From Anaerolineaceae bacterium (GTDB taxonomy: Bacteria; Chloroflexota; Anaerolineae; Aggregatilineales; Phototrophicaceae): a DNA stretch of 64,000 nt. A program made the translations under genes and the position numbers. This document shows positions 8,168 to 17,270 of the stretch, one piece after another. The notes under the pieces were generated by a model that was not told where the DNA came from, made no database searches, and worked only from the letters and a program-made list of their open reading frames with translations. Within the stretch, counting starts at the first letter, position 1, and each line of letters opens with the position of its first letter. The stretch is taken from assembly GCA_026708325.1 (NCBI GenBank), contig JAPOVC010000014.1, forward strand, positions 186,001 to 250,000, in the 5' to 3' direction.

Positions 8168-9313
8168 ATGATCCAGATCAGACAAAAGTTCGTCCAGCGT
8201 TCAGATCCGCTGATCGTGTTGGCGCCAATTCTGGCCATCTTGCTGGCGCTGGTCCTGGGCGGCATCCTGCTGCTGCTGCTCGGAAGGGACCCGATCCTGG
8301 CGTACCGGGCCATGTGGGACGGGGCCATCGGCAACCCCTTTGAAAACACGACCAGCCTGGCGAACACCTTCACCCGGGCCATTCCCCTGATGCTGGTGGC
8401 AACCGGCATCTGTGTCGCTTTTCGCGGCGGAGTCATCAACATTGGTTCGGAAGGTCAATTGTTTGTTGGCGCACTGGCAGTGGTTGCCCTTTCTGCGCAG
8501 GTGGGCGATTCCCTGCCGGCGCTGGTCTACGTGCCCCTCTCGCTCGTGGTGGGATTCGCAGGCGGGGCCATTTGGGGCGCCATTCCAGGGTTTCTTCGTG
8601 CCCGTTTTTCGGTCAACGAAATTCTGTGCACGATCATGATGAACCAGATTGCCATTCAATTGCTAAACATCATGCTGAGCGGCCCCTTGCGCGACCCGAG
8701 CGCAAATGTCACGCAATCGGCGATGTTGCCGGAAGGGGTGTGGCTGGGCCGCATGTTGCCGCCAACCCGCTTGCACACCGGAATCTTCGTAGCCTTGATC
8801 GCTACTGTGGTGACCTGGCTCCTGCTTTGGCGCACCCCGATCGGTTACCGCATTCGCGCCGTCGGGCAGAATCGCGAGGCATCGCGCTACGCCGGGATTT
8901 CCGTGCCTGTCTACATTATTCTGGCGCTGACCCTGAGTGGCGGTCTTGCGGGTCTGGGAGGCGCCGTCGAATTGACCGGCGTTTCGCGCAGGATGGTGTC
9001 TGGATTTGCCGCCGGTTACGGCTTCTCTGGAATCGTCGTGGCAATCTTTGGACGATTGCATCCGCTTGGCGCTATTCCCTCTGCACTGCTTTTCAGCGCC
9101 ATGGTGACGGGCGCGGAGCGAATGCAGCGCACGGTCCAGGTCCATTACGAGACCATCATCGCGATTCAGGGAATCGTCGTGCTTTTCGCGGTCAGCAGCA
9201 GCATGTGGGTCCAGCGACGGGCAGCAAAACGTCTGGCGATAGACGTCAGCATGAGTCGCTCGGATGAAAATCCGGGAAGTGGCGCCGGCGACGTACGGCC
9301 GGCGGAGGCGTAG
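8168..9313 (+). CDS. Nucleoside-type ABC transporter permease (BPD_transp_2 family, YufP-like)
   Basis: A 381-residue integral membrane protein with about nine to ten hydrophobic segments, the first at residues 17-40. It carries the family signatures GGVINIGSEGQLFVGA, FSVNEILCTIMMNQIA and IGYRIRAVGQNREASRYAGI, the last being the coupling loop that contacts the ATPase. Family members import nucleosides or simple sugars together with a second permease, an ATPase with duplicated domains and a BMP-type binding protein, all of which follow. Placement beside purine-hydroxylase-like genes favours nucleosides or nucleobases. The ATG has no strong ribosome site and overlaps the end of a seven-codon frame beginning at 8151. 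Confidence 0.9.
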   Translation: MIQIRQKFVQRSDPLIVLAPILAILLALVLGGILLLLLGRDPILAYRAMWDGAIGNPFENTTSLANTFTRAIPLMLVATGICVAFRGGVINIGSEGQLFVGALAVVALSAQVGDSLPALVYVPLSLVVGFAGGAIWGAIPGFLRARFSVNEILCTIMMNQIAIQLLNIMLSGPLRDPSANVTQSAMLPEGVWLGRMLPPTRLHTGIFVALIATVVTWLLLWRTPIGYRIRAVGQNREASRYAGISVPVYIILALTLSGGLAGLGGAVELTGVSRRMVSGFAAGYGFSGIVVAIFGRLHPLGAIPSALLFSAMVTGAERMQRTVQVHYETIIAIQGIVVLFAVSSSMWVQRRAAKRLAIDVSMSRSDENPGSGAGDVRPAEA

Positions 9314-9318
9314 CAACG

Positions 9319-10275
9319 ATGGACGAACGGACGCTGCTGGATGTTTTGGTCGCCGCCTCGGCGCTGACCATGGCATCCGCCATGCCATTCCTCTATTCGG
9401 CTTTGGGTGAAGTCTTCTCCCAGCTCTCCGGAGTCTTCAACCTGGGAGTCGAGGGCATCATGTTGATGGGGGCCTTCGTCTCGATCTATTTCGCCTCGGA
9501 CATGGGGCTGGATGCCGGGCTGTTGGTCGGCGTGCTGGCGGGAATCGTTACCGGCGCGTTGCTGGGGCTGGTCATGGCCTTCGTCAGCGTGACCATGCAT
9601 GCGGACCAGGGCATTAGCGGTATCGGTATAACTCTGGTGGGCCGGGGGCTTTCCACAACCCTGTTCATTTTGCTGGCGGACGGGGTGTTGCTGGTCGAGT
9701 CTTTCCAGCCCATCCGAATTCCCTTGCTGAGCGATCTGCCGGTTCTGGGAGAAATTTTGTTCAACCAGAACATCATGGTTTACGGCGCATTGCTGCTGGT
9801 GCCGCTGACGGCATGGCTGCTGCGTCGAACGACCTGGGGGCTGCAAATCCGCGCCGTGGGCCAGAATCCGGCCGCTGCCGATGCCATGGGCGTCGATGTC
9901 GTGCGCGTGCGCTACTCGGCCGTAATACTTGGCGGGGCGATGGCCGGCCTGGCGGGCGCATCCATGCCCCTGGCGTTGACCAATGTGTTTCAGGTGAACA
10001 TGACGGCAGGGCTGGGCTTCATCGCCGTGGCAATGGTCTACTTTGGTGGTTGGTCGCCCTGGAGGGTGATGGTGGGCTCCCTTCTTTTCAGCGCCGCCTA
10101 CAATTTGCAGATCTGGGTGCAGGTGCTGGACGTAAAGCTGTTCGGCGAGACGATTCCGGTCAACATTCTCCTGATGATGCCCTATGTGCTCGCAATTATT
10201 GTCCTGGTCTTCGCTCGCGACATGCAGCGATTTCGTCCCCAGGCAATGAACAGACCATTTCGTCGGGGCGACTGA
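9319..10275 (+). CDS. Nucleoside-type ABC transporter permease (BPD_transp_2 family, YufQ-like)
   Basis: The second 318-residue permease, five bases after the first. It shows SGVFNLGVEGIMLMGAF, the parallel of the NIGSEGQ motif in its partner, GISGIGITLVGRGLSTTLF, and WGLQIRAVGQNPAAADAMGVDVVRVRY (the loop for ATPase docking). Roughly eight to nine membrane helices are visible. It would form a heterodimeric channel with the preceding permease in the inner membrane. Confidence 0.9.
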   Translation: MDERTLLDVLVAASALTMASAMPFLYSALGEVFSQLSGVFNLGVEGIMLMGAFVSIYFASDMGLDAGLLVGVLAGIVTGALLGLVMAFVSVTMHADQGISGIGITLVGRGLSTTLFILLADGVLLVESFQPIRIPLLSDLPVLGEILFNQNIMVYGALLLVPLTAWLLRRTTWGLQIRAVGQNPAAADAMGVDVVRVRYSAVILGGAMAGLAGASMPLALTNVFQVNMTAGLGFIAVAMVYFGGWSPWRVMVGSLLFSAAYNLQIWVQVLDVKLFGETIPVNILLMMPYVLAIIVLVFARDMQRFRPQAMNRPFRRGD

Positions 10276-10314
10276 GGGCTATCCGGGGCTGTTGGCAGTG
10301 TATGGCAAACGGTC

Positions 10315-11313
10315 ATGACAAATTACAGCGCTCCAGGCCTTCGTGCCCTCGGGTTTCTCTTCATGTTTGCTGTCCTGTCGAGCGCCGTCGCAGTTGGCGC
10401 CCAGGACCCAATTCGCGTAGCCATCGTTGCGCCAAGCAGTATCCGGGACCTGTCCTGGAGCCAGTCCATTCACTCCAGTCTGAAGGCCTTGCAGGAGGAA
10501 ATGGGCGGCGAAAGCGTCCTGCATATCGCCTATTCCGAAGCGATGTCCAGCGTATCCGCCGCCTCCGAGACTCTGCGCGGCTATGCTGAAGACGGCTTCG
10601 ACATCATCATTGCTCATGGTACCCAGTACGGCACCTCCATCTTCGACATGGCGCACGAATTTCCAAACACCTCCTTTGCATGGGGCACCGCTACGGATAC
10701 GGGCTCCGATCGGGGCATCAACAACGTTTACGCCTACCAGGCGGCAGCCGAGGAGGGCGGTTACGTCAACGGGGTCATGGCCGCCCTGCTGACGGAGACC
10801 AACGTCATCGGTGCCATCGGCCCCATTCCGGCAGGGGACGTCCGGCTCTACATCAGCGGATTTACCCGGGGTGTGAAGTCCACCAATCCGGACGCGGAAG
10901 TGCTGGTCGTATATGTGGGGTCCTTCAGCGATATCGCGGCGGGAACGACCAATGGCAGGACCCTTCTGGCCGCCGGCGCGGATGTCCTGACCGGAACTTC
11001 CCAGGTTGTGGTGGGCGCGATTGAGGCCGTCCGCAGCGCCGGGGGCTACTGGTTCAGTACGCAGAGCGATCAGGGAAACGTATGGCCCGGCACTGTCGTG
11101 AGTTCGCAGGTCTATAACTGGGTCCCGATGTTGCGCGACATCATTGAACGCTTTCAGGACGGGCAATATGGCGGCATCGCCTATAAATTGACGTTGGCCA
11201 ATGACGGATTGCGCATCGCATTTGGAACGGTCGACATTTCCCCGCAAATGTTGATGGCCGCCGGTCAGGCGGTCGAAGACATCATTGACGGTACTGTTGT
11301 GATTTCATCATGA
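10315..11313 (+). CDS. BMP-family (PnrA/Med-like) nucleoside-binding protein
   Basis: A 332-residue binding protein of the basic-membrane-protein family. An N-terminal signal peptide (hydrophobic residues about 11-27) ends in AVGAQ, without the lipobox cysteine usual for PnrA-like lipoproteins. The mature part begins DPIRVAIVAPSS and holds DIIIAHGTQYGTSIFDMAHEFPNTSFAWGT, matching the conserved substrate-facing region of the family. It delivers purine nucleosides, or another ligand, to the two permeases just upstream. The ATPase gene follows, giving the order permease-permease-binding protein-ATPase, whereas the binding protein often comes first in other genomes. Confidence 0.87.
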   Translation: MTNYSAPGLRALGFLFMFAVLSSAVAVGAQDPIRVAIVAPSSIRDLSWSQSIHSSLKALQEEMGGESVLHIAYSEAMSSVSAASETLRGYAEDGFDIIIAHGTQYGTSIFDMAHEFPNTSFAWGTATDTGSDRGINNVYAYQAAAEEGGYVNGVMAALLTETNVIGAIGPIPAGDVRLYISGFTRGVKSTNPDAEVLVVYVGSFSDIAAGTTNGRTLLAAGADVLTGTSQVVVGAIEAVRSAGGYWFSTQSDQGNVWPGTVVSSQVYNWVPMLRDIIERFQDGQYGGIAYKLTLANDGLRIAFGTVDISPQMLMAAGQAVEDIIDGTVVISS

Positions 11314-11385
11314 GACCCTGCAGGCAGCGAATTTCGTGGCGACCAAAAGGGCGTGGGGCCGGCGGCTAAAGGAGGCGATCATCCA

Positions 11386-12930
11386 ATGAATGCTGCAAAT
11401 TTGCTTCCTTCCGGTCATCGCCGTATTGAGCTCACTGAAATGATCGGCATCACCAAACGCTTCCCGGGGGTGGTCGCCAACGACAGGGTCAACTTTGACG
11501 TGCGCGCCGGCGAAATCCATGCTCTCCTGGGCGAAAATGGCGCCGGCAAAAGTACGCTGATGCATCAACTGGGCGGCTTGTACGTGCCGGACGAGGGAGA
11601 AATTCGCCTTGACAGCCAACCGGTCGACATTCGCACGCCTTCCGAAGCGCTCCGGTTGGGAATAGGCATGATCCACCAGCACTTCATGCTGGTGCCAACC
11701 CTGTCCGTCACTGAGAACATCGCCCTGAGCCGGCAGGGTGGTCCGCTGCTTGACCTGAACAGCGTTCGCGATGAATTGATGGCGGTTTCCGAGACCTACA
11801 ATCTGGAAATCAATCCGGATGGCTTTGTCTGGCAAATGTCGCTGGGTGAGATGAAGCGCCTGGAGATCATCAAGGCGCTGTTCCATGGCGGTTCCATCGT
11901 CATTCTGGACGAACCCACTGCAGTGCTGACCCCCAGGGAAGTGGAAGATTTGTTTCAGACTCTCGCGCTCATGCGAAGTCGCGGACACTCATTGATTTTC
12001 ATTACCCACAAATTGAATGAGGTGCAGATCATCAGTGACCGCATCACCGTGATGCGTGACGGCAGCGTGGTAGATACCTTGCCCAACGACGACATAGATC
12101 AAAGTACCCTCGCGCACATGATGGTGGGCAGGGAGTTACGCCTCAATCTGGAAAAGGCTACTCTTGACGCCGGCGACGAAAAACTGCGGGTCCGCAACCT
12201 GTCCGTCCAGAACGATTACGATTTGCCCGCCTTGCGGGGAATCAATTTGTCTGTTCGTGCGGGTGAAATCCTTGGGATCGCGGCCGTGTCCGGCAATGGT
12301 CAGAACGAGCTGGCAGAATGCATTGCCGGGCTGCGGCCGGCCACCGGCGGCGAAGTTTATCTGAACGGGGAATCGATACTGGACAAGTCGATTGGCGATC
12401 GACTGCAGGCCGGCCTTTCCTACATCCCGGAAGAGCGCACCGTGCATGGAACGATCGGCACCTTTACGGTTGCCGAAAACGTCATCTTGCAAAAGCATGG
12501 TACCAGTCGCTATCGCTCCGGGCCCTTCATGAACTTTGGGGCCATTGGAGAATTCACCGAGGATTTGATCAGCTGGTTTAACATTCTTCCCCGCCGCAAG
12601 GAAGCGCTGGTCAAGAATCTGTCCGGCGGAAACGCGCAGAGAGTCATGGTCGCCAGGGAGTTGTCGCACGAACCGGTTGCGATGGTTGTGGAGCGTCCCA
12701 CCCACGGCGTTGACGTCGGCGCCACGGAGTTCATTCGGGAACTAATGCTGCAAAAGCGGGAAGACGGGGTTGCCATATTGCTCATTTCCGAGGACCTGGA
12801 TGAGATCATGGCGCTGGCGGACCGCATCGCGGTCATCTACGAAGGCAGCGTCGTCGACGTTGTCGATCGCAAGGACGCGATTGCTGACAAGTTGGGCCTT
12901 TTGATGGCCGGTGGTGTGGGCCAGGTATGA
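11386..12930 (+). CDS. ABC transporter ATPase with two nucleotide-binding domains (nucleoside/sugar type)
   Basis: A 514-residue fused ATPase. The first domain has Walker A GENGAGKST, signature SLGEMKR (SLGE in place of LSGG) and Walker B VILDEPTAVL. The second domain has a degenerate P-loop (SGNGQNEL, no Lys-Ser/Thr), signature LSGGNAQR and a Walker B-like MVVERPTHGVDV. This asymmetry is typical of the RbsA/YufO type, where only one site is fully competent. It powers the adjacent permease pair. An AAAGGAGG ribosome site at 11368-11375 picks the ATG at 11386; the frame extends upstream to a GTG at 11353. Confidence 0.93.
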   Translation: MNAANLLPSGHRRIELTEMIGITKRFPGVVANDRVNFDVRAGEIHALLGENGAGKSTLMHQLGGLYVPDEGEIRLDSQPVDIRTPSEALRLGIGMIHQHFMLVPTLSVTENIALSRQGGPLLDLNSVRDELMAVSETYNLEINPDGFVWQMSLGEMKRLEIIKALFHGGSIVILDEPTAVLTPREVEDLFQTLALMRSRGHSLIFITHKLNEVQIISDRITVMRDGSVVDTLPNDDIDQSTLAHMMVGRELRLNLEKATLDAGDEKLRVRNLSVQNDYDLPALRGINLSVRAGEILGIAAVSGNGQNELAECIAGLRPATGGEVYLNGESILDKSIGDRLQAGLSYIPEERTVHGTIGTFTVAENVILQKHGTSRYRSGPFMNFGAIGEFTEDLISWFNILPRRKEALVKNLSGGNAQRVMVARELSHEPVAMVVERPTHGVDVGATEFIRELMLQKREDGVAILLISEDLDEIMALADRIAVIYEGSVVDVVDRKDAIADKLGLLMAGGVGQV

Positions 12931-12968
12931 CTGGCCCCGCAGAGTCCTGACAGGCGAAAAGCAAATCC

Positions 12969-14021
12969 ATGCCCCAGGTTTCCGCCAGCACACTCGTCAC
13001 GATGGGCAAATCGATTTTTGTCGCTGCGGGCGCGCCCGATGACATCGCCGAAGACGTAGCGAATTCCCTGGTTGAGACCAACCTGACCGGTCACGATTCG
13101 CACGGCATCATACGTGTGATGCTCTATATTGACATGATTCGCAATCGCGACCTGATCCCTTCCGCCAGGCCACAACTGAGACAGGGTCGCGGCGCCATCG
13201 CCAGCCTCGATTGCCGCCGCGGTTTCGGGCAGATCGGCGCGCAGGTCGGTACGGCGATGGCTGCGGAACTGGCGCATGAGCACGGAATTGGCTGCGTCGC
13301 GCTCGAAAACGTCAACCACGTGGGTCGCCTGGGCGAATACGCCGAGTCGCTGGCGCGGAAACGAATGGTCGGTATCGTGCTTACAAGCGGTACGGTGGTC
13401 CGCGTTTCGGTCGCGCCATGGGGCGGGCGCGAACCGCTCATGTCAACCAACCCCATGGCCTGGGCGCTGCCCGCCGGGACCGGTGACACGCCCTTCGTGC
13501 TGGATTACGCGACCGCTGTCGTGGCCAATGGCAAGGTCCAGGTGGCGCTCAGCGAGGGCAGGACCTTCCCCGAAGGCATGTTGCTGGACCGGGACGGGAA
13601 CCCTACGACGGACCCGGCCAGCTTTCTCAATGGTGGCATGTTGCTGCCATTTGGCACCTACAAGGGGCACGGTCTTTCGCTCATGATGGAGTTGATTCCG
13701 GGCATACTTTGCGGATTCAGCCCGGTGTCTTCAAACCGCTTTCGTTCCGGCAATCCCACGTTGATCCTGGCGCTGAACATTGAGGCCTTTGCCGAGCCCG
13801 ACGTGTTCAGGGAGCAAACCCAGGAATTTCTTGGGCGTATCAAGGCCGTCGCTCCCGCCGAGGGAGTCGATGAAGTTCTGTTGCCCGGCGAAAAGGAACA
13901 ACGCTCCAGGGCGGAGCGCAGCCGGACGGGCATTCCAATTCCCAGGATTGTCTGGGGCGAACTGTGTGACGTGGCGGCGGCCTACGGCGTCGATGTCCCG
14001 GAAGACCCCGTCGCCGCGTGA
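12969..14021 (+). CDS. Malate/L-lactate dehydrogenase-family (LDH2) oxidoreductase, possibly ureidoglycolate dehydrogenase
   Basis: A 350-residue NAD(P)-dependent dehydrogenase of the LDH2/YlbC/AllD family. Signatures are NLTGHDSHGIIR, whose His is the probable catalytic base, NVNHVGRLGEYAE, WGGREPLMSTNPMAWALP and a late YKGHGLSLMMEL segment. Family members oxidise 2-hydroxyacids, including malate, sulfolactate and ureidoglycolate. Because the gene follows a nucleoside-type transporter and lies in a molybdenum-hydroxylase island, ureidoglycolate oxidation in purine breakdown is a reasonable guess, but no other allantoin gene is present. Its 3' end overlaps the opposite-strand threonine synthase-like gene by 40 bases. 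Confidence 0.88.
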   Translation: MPQVSASTLVTMGKSIFVAAGAPDDIAEDVANSLVETNLTGHDSHGIIRVMLYIDMIRNRDLIPSARPQLRQGRGAIASLDCRRGFGQIGAQVGTAMAAELAHEHGIGCVALENVNHVGRLGEYAESLARKRMVGIVLTSGTVVRVSVAPWGGREPLMSTNPMAWALPAGTGDTPFVLDYATAVVANGKVQVALSEGRTFPEGMLLDRDGNPTTDPASFLNGGMLLPFGTYKGHGLSLMMELIPGILCGFSPVSSNRFRSGNPTLILALNIEAFAEPDVFREQTQEFLGRIKAVAPAEGVDEVLLPGEKEQRSRAERSRTGIPIPRIVWGELCDVAAAYGVDVPEDPVAA

Positions 14022-15217
14022 GACGGCAGACCAAGACGATAGTATTTCAGCCCGCCACCAGTAATAAACAGCACGATTCGTTCGTCCGGCCGGACCTCGC
14101 CATTGGCCAGCAGGGCGCGCAGGGCGACCAGCGTGGCGGCCGCTTCCGGGGCGACGAACAGACCTTCCAGCCGCCCGGTTTCCAGCATGGCGGCGCGTAT
14201 GTCGTCATCGTCCACAGCGATGGCGGTGCCGCCACTTTCCCTCACGGCCCGCAATATCAGGAAATCACCAACGGCGGCGGGCACCCGCAGGCCGTCCGCG
14301 ATTGTCGCCGCACCTTCCCAGGGAGTCGCCGTTTCTCTGCCTTCCTGCCAGGCGCGTACGATGGGCGCACAACCGCTGCTCTGCACGCTGATCATTCGTG
14401 GCCACTCATCCACTCCAGGCCAGCCCATCTGTTTCATCTCTTCAAAGGCCTTCCACATGCCGATGAGACCGGTGCCACCGCCGGTGGGGTAAAGGATGAC
14501 ATCGGGCAGGTCCCCGCTGAAATGCTCGTAGAGTTCGTATCCCATCGTTTTCTTGCCTTCGATGCGATACGGCTCCTTCAGGGTGGAGACATCAAACCAG
14601 CGTCCTTCCTCGGCGCCGGCCCGCACCATGGCGCCGCAATCGGTGATCAGTCCGTCCACCAGGGTGATATCTGCGCCCAGAGCATTCATTTCGGCCAGAA
14701 ATGGCGGGGGCAGGTCGCGCGGGGCGTAGATCTGCGCCGGAAGCCCGTGGAGTGCGGCGTAGGCCGCCATGGCGCTGCCCGCGTTTCCGGCTGTAGGGAT
14801 GGCGAGGGCCCCTGCACCGAGTTCAGCGGCACGATTGACGGCGACCACCAGGCCGCGAGCCTTGAAAGAGTTGGTTGGATTCGAGGACTCATCCTTGGCG
14901 TAGAGATGCTTCAGCCCCAGTGCCTCGCCCAGGCGCTTCAGGTGCAGCAGTGGCGTATAGCCCTCTCCCAGAGTCTTGCGCCATTCCGGCCGACGGACCG
15001 GCAGCACTTCGGCATAACGCCAGAGATTGGCGGGGCGACGTGACAGCGCATCGGGGACCAGACTGCGCGCGGCCTGGCTCAGGTCATAGCGCGCCAGCAG
15101 GGGACGGGCGCAATCCGGGCAGAGATTGGTCAGCCGGTCTGCCGGCCAGACGGAAGCGCACCAGCCGCATTCAAGATGCGAGAGCGCGCTCGCAACGTCC
15201 CTTTCAATCGCTTTCAT
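13982..15217 (-). CDS. Threonine synthase-like PLP-dependent enzyme
   Basis: A 411-residue fold-type II PLP enzyme. It starts with a four-cysteine ribbon (CGWC...CPDC, residues 17-35), as in many threonine synthases. The PLP lysine is in NPTNSFKARG, the phosphate-binding loop is TAGNAGSAMAA, and TGGGTGLIG contacts the cofactor ring. It may make threonine from O-phosphohomoserine, but as last gene of a cox-type cluster it could act on another amino acid, as diaminopropionate or threonine lyase relatives do. The start overlaps the end of the preceding gene by 14 bases, suggesting co-translation. The tail overlaps the convergent LDH2-family gene by 40 bases. Confidence 0.85.
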   Translation of the reverse strand: MKAIERDVASALSHLECGWCASVWPADRLTNLCPDCARPLLARYDLSQAARSLVPDALSRRPANLWRYAEVLPVRRPEWRKTLGEGYTPLLHLKRLGEALGLKHLYAKDESSNPTNSFKARGLVVAVNRAAELGAGALAIPTAGNAGSAMAAYAALHGLPAQIYAPRDLPPPFLAEMNALGADITLVDGLITDCGAMVRAGAEEGRWFDVSTLKEPYRIEGKKTMGYELYEHFSGDLPDVILYPTGGGTGLIGMWKAFEEMKQMGWPGVDEWPRMISVQSSGCAPIVRAWQEGRETATPWEGAATIADGLRVPAAVGDFLILRAVRESGGTAIAVDDDDIRAAMLETGRLEGLFVAPEAAATLVALRALLANGEVRPDERIVLFITGGGLKYYRLGLPSHAATGSSGTSTP

Positions 15218-16244
15218 GCGACCCCCTGCCGCTGGTCAACGCGCGCGGCATTGGCCGTTCCCGAATGTCCTCAAGCAGACCGCCATGGCCCATGGCCACC
15301 AGGTCCGCGCGTGTCAGACGTTCACCGGCGAGCAGACGCGGCAAGAGCAGATCGATGACGTTGGTACGCGGTGAGCGAATGCAACCGGGCGCACCGATGA
15401 CTGGTACCTCGTCGACGTAGCCCAGCATCAGGAGGCTGCCGGGATCCACGGGCATGCCGAAGTGGGTGACCGTACCGCCGGCGAGTCTCAGGCCGGTGGG
15501 GACGACATCATCGCGGTCGATGATGGCCGAAACGCTGCCGATGAGCAGCATATCCATGCCGGAGTCGACCTGCTGACTGATGGCGGCGGCGATTCCCTTC
15601 GGTTCATGTCGGGTGGACACAACCTCCCCAAGCTTGCTGCCAAGACCCTGCAGACGTTTCTGTGTCGGGGGCTGCAGGGCGCGGCGCAAGCGGTCCTGCG
15701 CCCTGTCCGGTCCGGAAATGATCAGGCCTACTTTCAGGGATTTCATCTTGTGCTGGTCGACGATCGGAGCCAGGCGACGCGCGGTGCTTTCCACGTCAAT
15801 GATGCGCGCTTCGGGAATGCCGAAGGGCACAATCTTGACAAGCGTGACCAGCTCGCCCTCCTCAACCAGTGTGTGATTGCGAAGCGTGGCCAGGGTGATG
15901 CCAGGGTCAATGTTGTTCAAAATGGACAGCGCGGGAACGTTGATGGCCACGGGGCCGTGATGCCTGGCGACAAGGTTGGCGCGTCCCACGCCGGGAGTGA
16001 CCATGTGTATACCTGGCCCGGCAACCGCCAGGCCGACCCGCCGGGCCGCCTCGTTTTCGTCCAGGTCGCCAGGTCCGGGGTCGGCGACGACCACACGGTC
16101 CATTCCGAGACGGGCCATTGTTTCCACGTCAGCGCAGGAAAGGACCCGACCCTTGCCCAGCAATCGCTGGCCCCGCTCATCGACCAGATTGTGCGCCAGT
16201 ACCTTGCCAACCGCTTCTTCGAGGGGGACGGGGCCGAATTTCAC
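15204..16244 (-). CDS. Molybdopterin-binding (MoaB/MogA-fold) protein of the Mo-hydroxylase maturation type
   Basis: A 346-residue protein with an N-terminal segment MKFGPVPLEEAVGKVLAHNL, as in MoeA-like and CobB-like cofactor proteins, and a MoCF_biosynth-like Rossmann domain (about residues 170-300, starting LKVGLIISGP). In related operons this domain is often fused to a MobA-type nucleotidyltransferase (MocA) that makes the cytosine dinucleotide cofactor. Here the protein ends without that half. It probably handles molybdenum cofactor during maturation of the CoxL-type enzyme. Its ATG overlaps the xdhC stop by four bases, and its end overlaps the threonine-synthase-like gene by 14. Confidence 0.78.
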   Translation of the reverse strand: MKFGPVPLEEAVGKVLAHNLVDERGQRLLGKGRVLSCADVETMARLGMDRVVVADPGPGDLDENEAARRVGLAVAGPGIHMVTPGVGRANLVARHHGPVAINVPALSILNNIDPGITLATLRNHTLVEEGELVTLVKIVPFGIPEARIIDVESTARRLAPIVDQHKMKSLKVGLIISGPDRAQDRLRRALQPPTQKRLQGLGSKLGEVVSTRHEPKGIAAAISQQVDSGMDMLLIGSVSAIIDRDDVVPTGLRLAGGTVTHFGMPVDPGSLLMLGYVDEVPVIGAPGCIRSPRTNVIDLLLPRLLAGERLTRADLVAMGHGGLLEDIRERPMPRALTSGRGSHESD

Positions 16245-17257
16245 GCGCCGACTCCGCTTCTCACGGAAACGATCTCGGCAATGATGCTGAGTGCGATTTC
16301 TTCCGGTGTGCTGGACCCGATTTCCAGACCAATGGGCGTGTGAATTCGCGAAGTCTGCTCCGGCGTCAGGCCGGCAGCGTGCAGGCGCTCCAGGCGTTGC
16401 CGGTGGGTGCGCGGACTGCTAAGCACACCAACGTAGGGGGCGGGACCAGGCAGGGCCGTGAGCAGGGCGGGGTCGTCGATCTTGGGGTCGTGGGTCAGCA
16501 CAGCCAGCCAGGTGTCGCTGTCCAGGCCAATCTGTCGTAGGGCCTTGTCCGGGTAACTGTGCAGAATCTGGTCAACGTCCGGGAAGCGCTCCGCAGTGGC
16601 GAAGACTCGACGTGGATCAATGAGTGTCACGCGGAAGCCAAGTTCACGCGCGAATTTCTGCAAGGGCATGGCCACGTGAACGCCGCCAATGATGACCAGT
16701 CTGGGGCCGGGCTGATGTTGGTCCACCAACACGACGAGTCCGTCGATTTCGTGACGACCACTGCGCGCGTCGCCCCCCCGCGACATTGTTTCGACACTGC
16801 CGCGGTCCAACTGTGCCGACCTGTATTCCAGTTCGCCGCCAGGCCCCAGCAACACCTTCGCACCGGCCTGATCGCCTTCCAGCAACGAAATCGACGTGGC
16901 GGGTCGATGCTGTTGAAGGTGTGGCGTCACTTTTGACCACCAGGTCGTGTCCATGGGTTCGACGAAGACGCTGATTTTGCCGCCGCAGGTCAGCCCGACG
17001 TCCCAGGCCTCGTCATCGCTGACGCCAAAGGTCAGCATGCGGGCCACACCATCCTCCATGCCTTCCAGCGCGCTCTCCACTACGGCGCCCTCGATGCAAC
17101 CGCCACTGACCGAGCCCACCAGCGCCATGTCCCGGGTCACGGCCATTTTGGACCCCGTGGCGCGCGGCGCGGAGCCCCATGTCTGCACGACTGTGGCGAG
17201 GGACACCTGCTGGCCTTCCCCCAGCCAGCGGGTGACCGTCTCCAGAATGTCAAGCAT
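16241..17257 (-). CDS. xdhC: XdhC/CoxI-family molybdenum cofactor maturation protein
   Basis: A 338-residue protein with both XdhC domains. The N-terminal part has the LATVVQTWGSAPRATGSKM segment and VSGGCIEGAVVESA, the conserved Cys region. The C-terminal Rossmann domain has RLVIIGGVHVAMPL and VLTHDPKIDDPAL. In Rhodobacter XdhC binds molybdenum cofactor, promotes its sulfuration and inserts it into xanthine dehydrogenase. It sits directly after the coxD/coxE pair in the operon. The ATG at 17257 is chosen because a GAAAGGA ribosome site lies just upstream; the frame extends further but without homology. Confidence 0.9.
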   Translation of the reverse strand: MLDILETVTRWLGEGQQVSLATVVQTWGSAPRATGSKMAVTRDMALVGSVSGGCIEGAVVESALEGMEDGVARMLTFGVSDDEAWDVGLTCGGKISVFVEPMDTTWWSKVTPHLQQHRPATSISLLEGDQAGAKVLLGPGGELEYRSAQLDRGSVETMSRGGDARSGRHEIDGLVVLVDQHQPGPRLVIIGGVHVAMPLQKFARELGFRVTLIDPRRVFATAERFPDVDQILHSYPDKALRQIGLDSDTWLAVLTHDPKIDDPALLTALPGPAPYVGVLSSPRTHRQRLERLHAAGLTPEQTSRIHTPIGLEIGSSTPEEIALSIIAEIVSVRSGVGA

Positions 17258-17270
17258 GATGGCCGTCCTT

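Noticed and set aside
8151..8171. Seven-codon frame (MESRKL) overlapping the first permease start as ATGA
   Set aside because: It is very short, has no convincing ribosome site, and no codon pattern suggests a regulatory leader.
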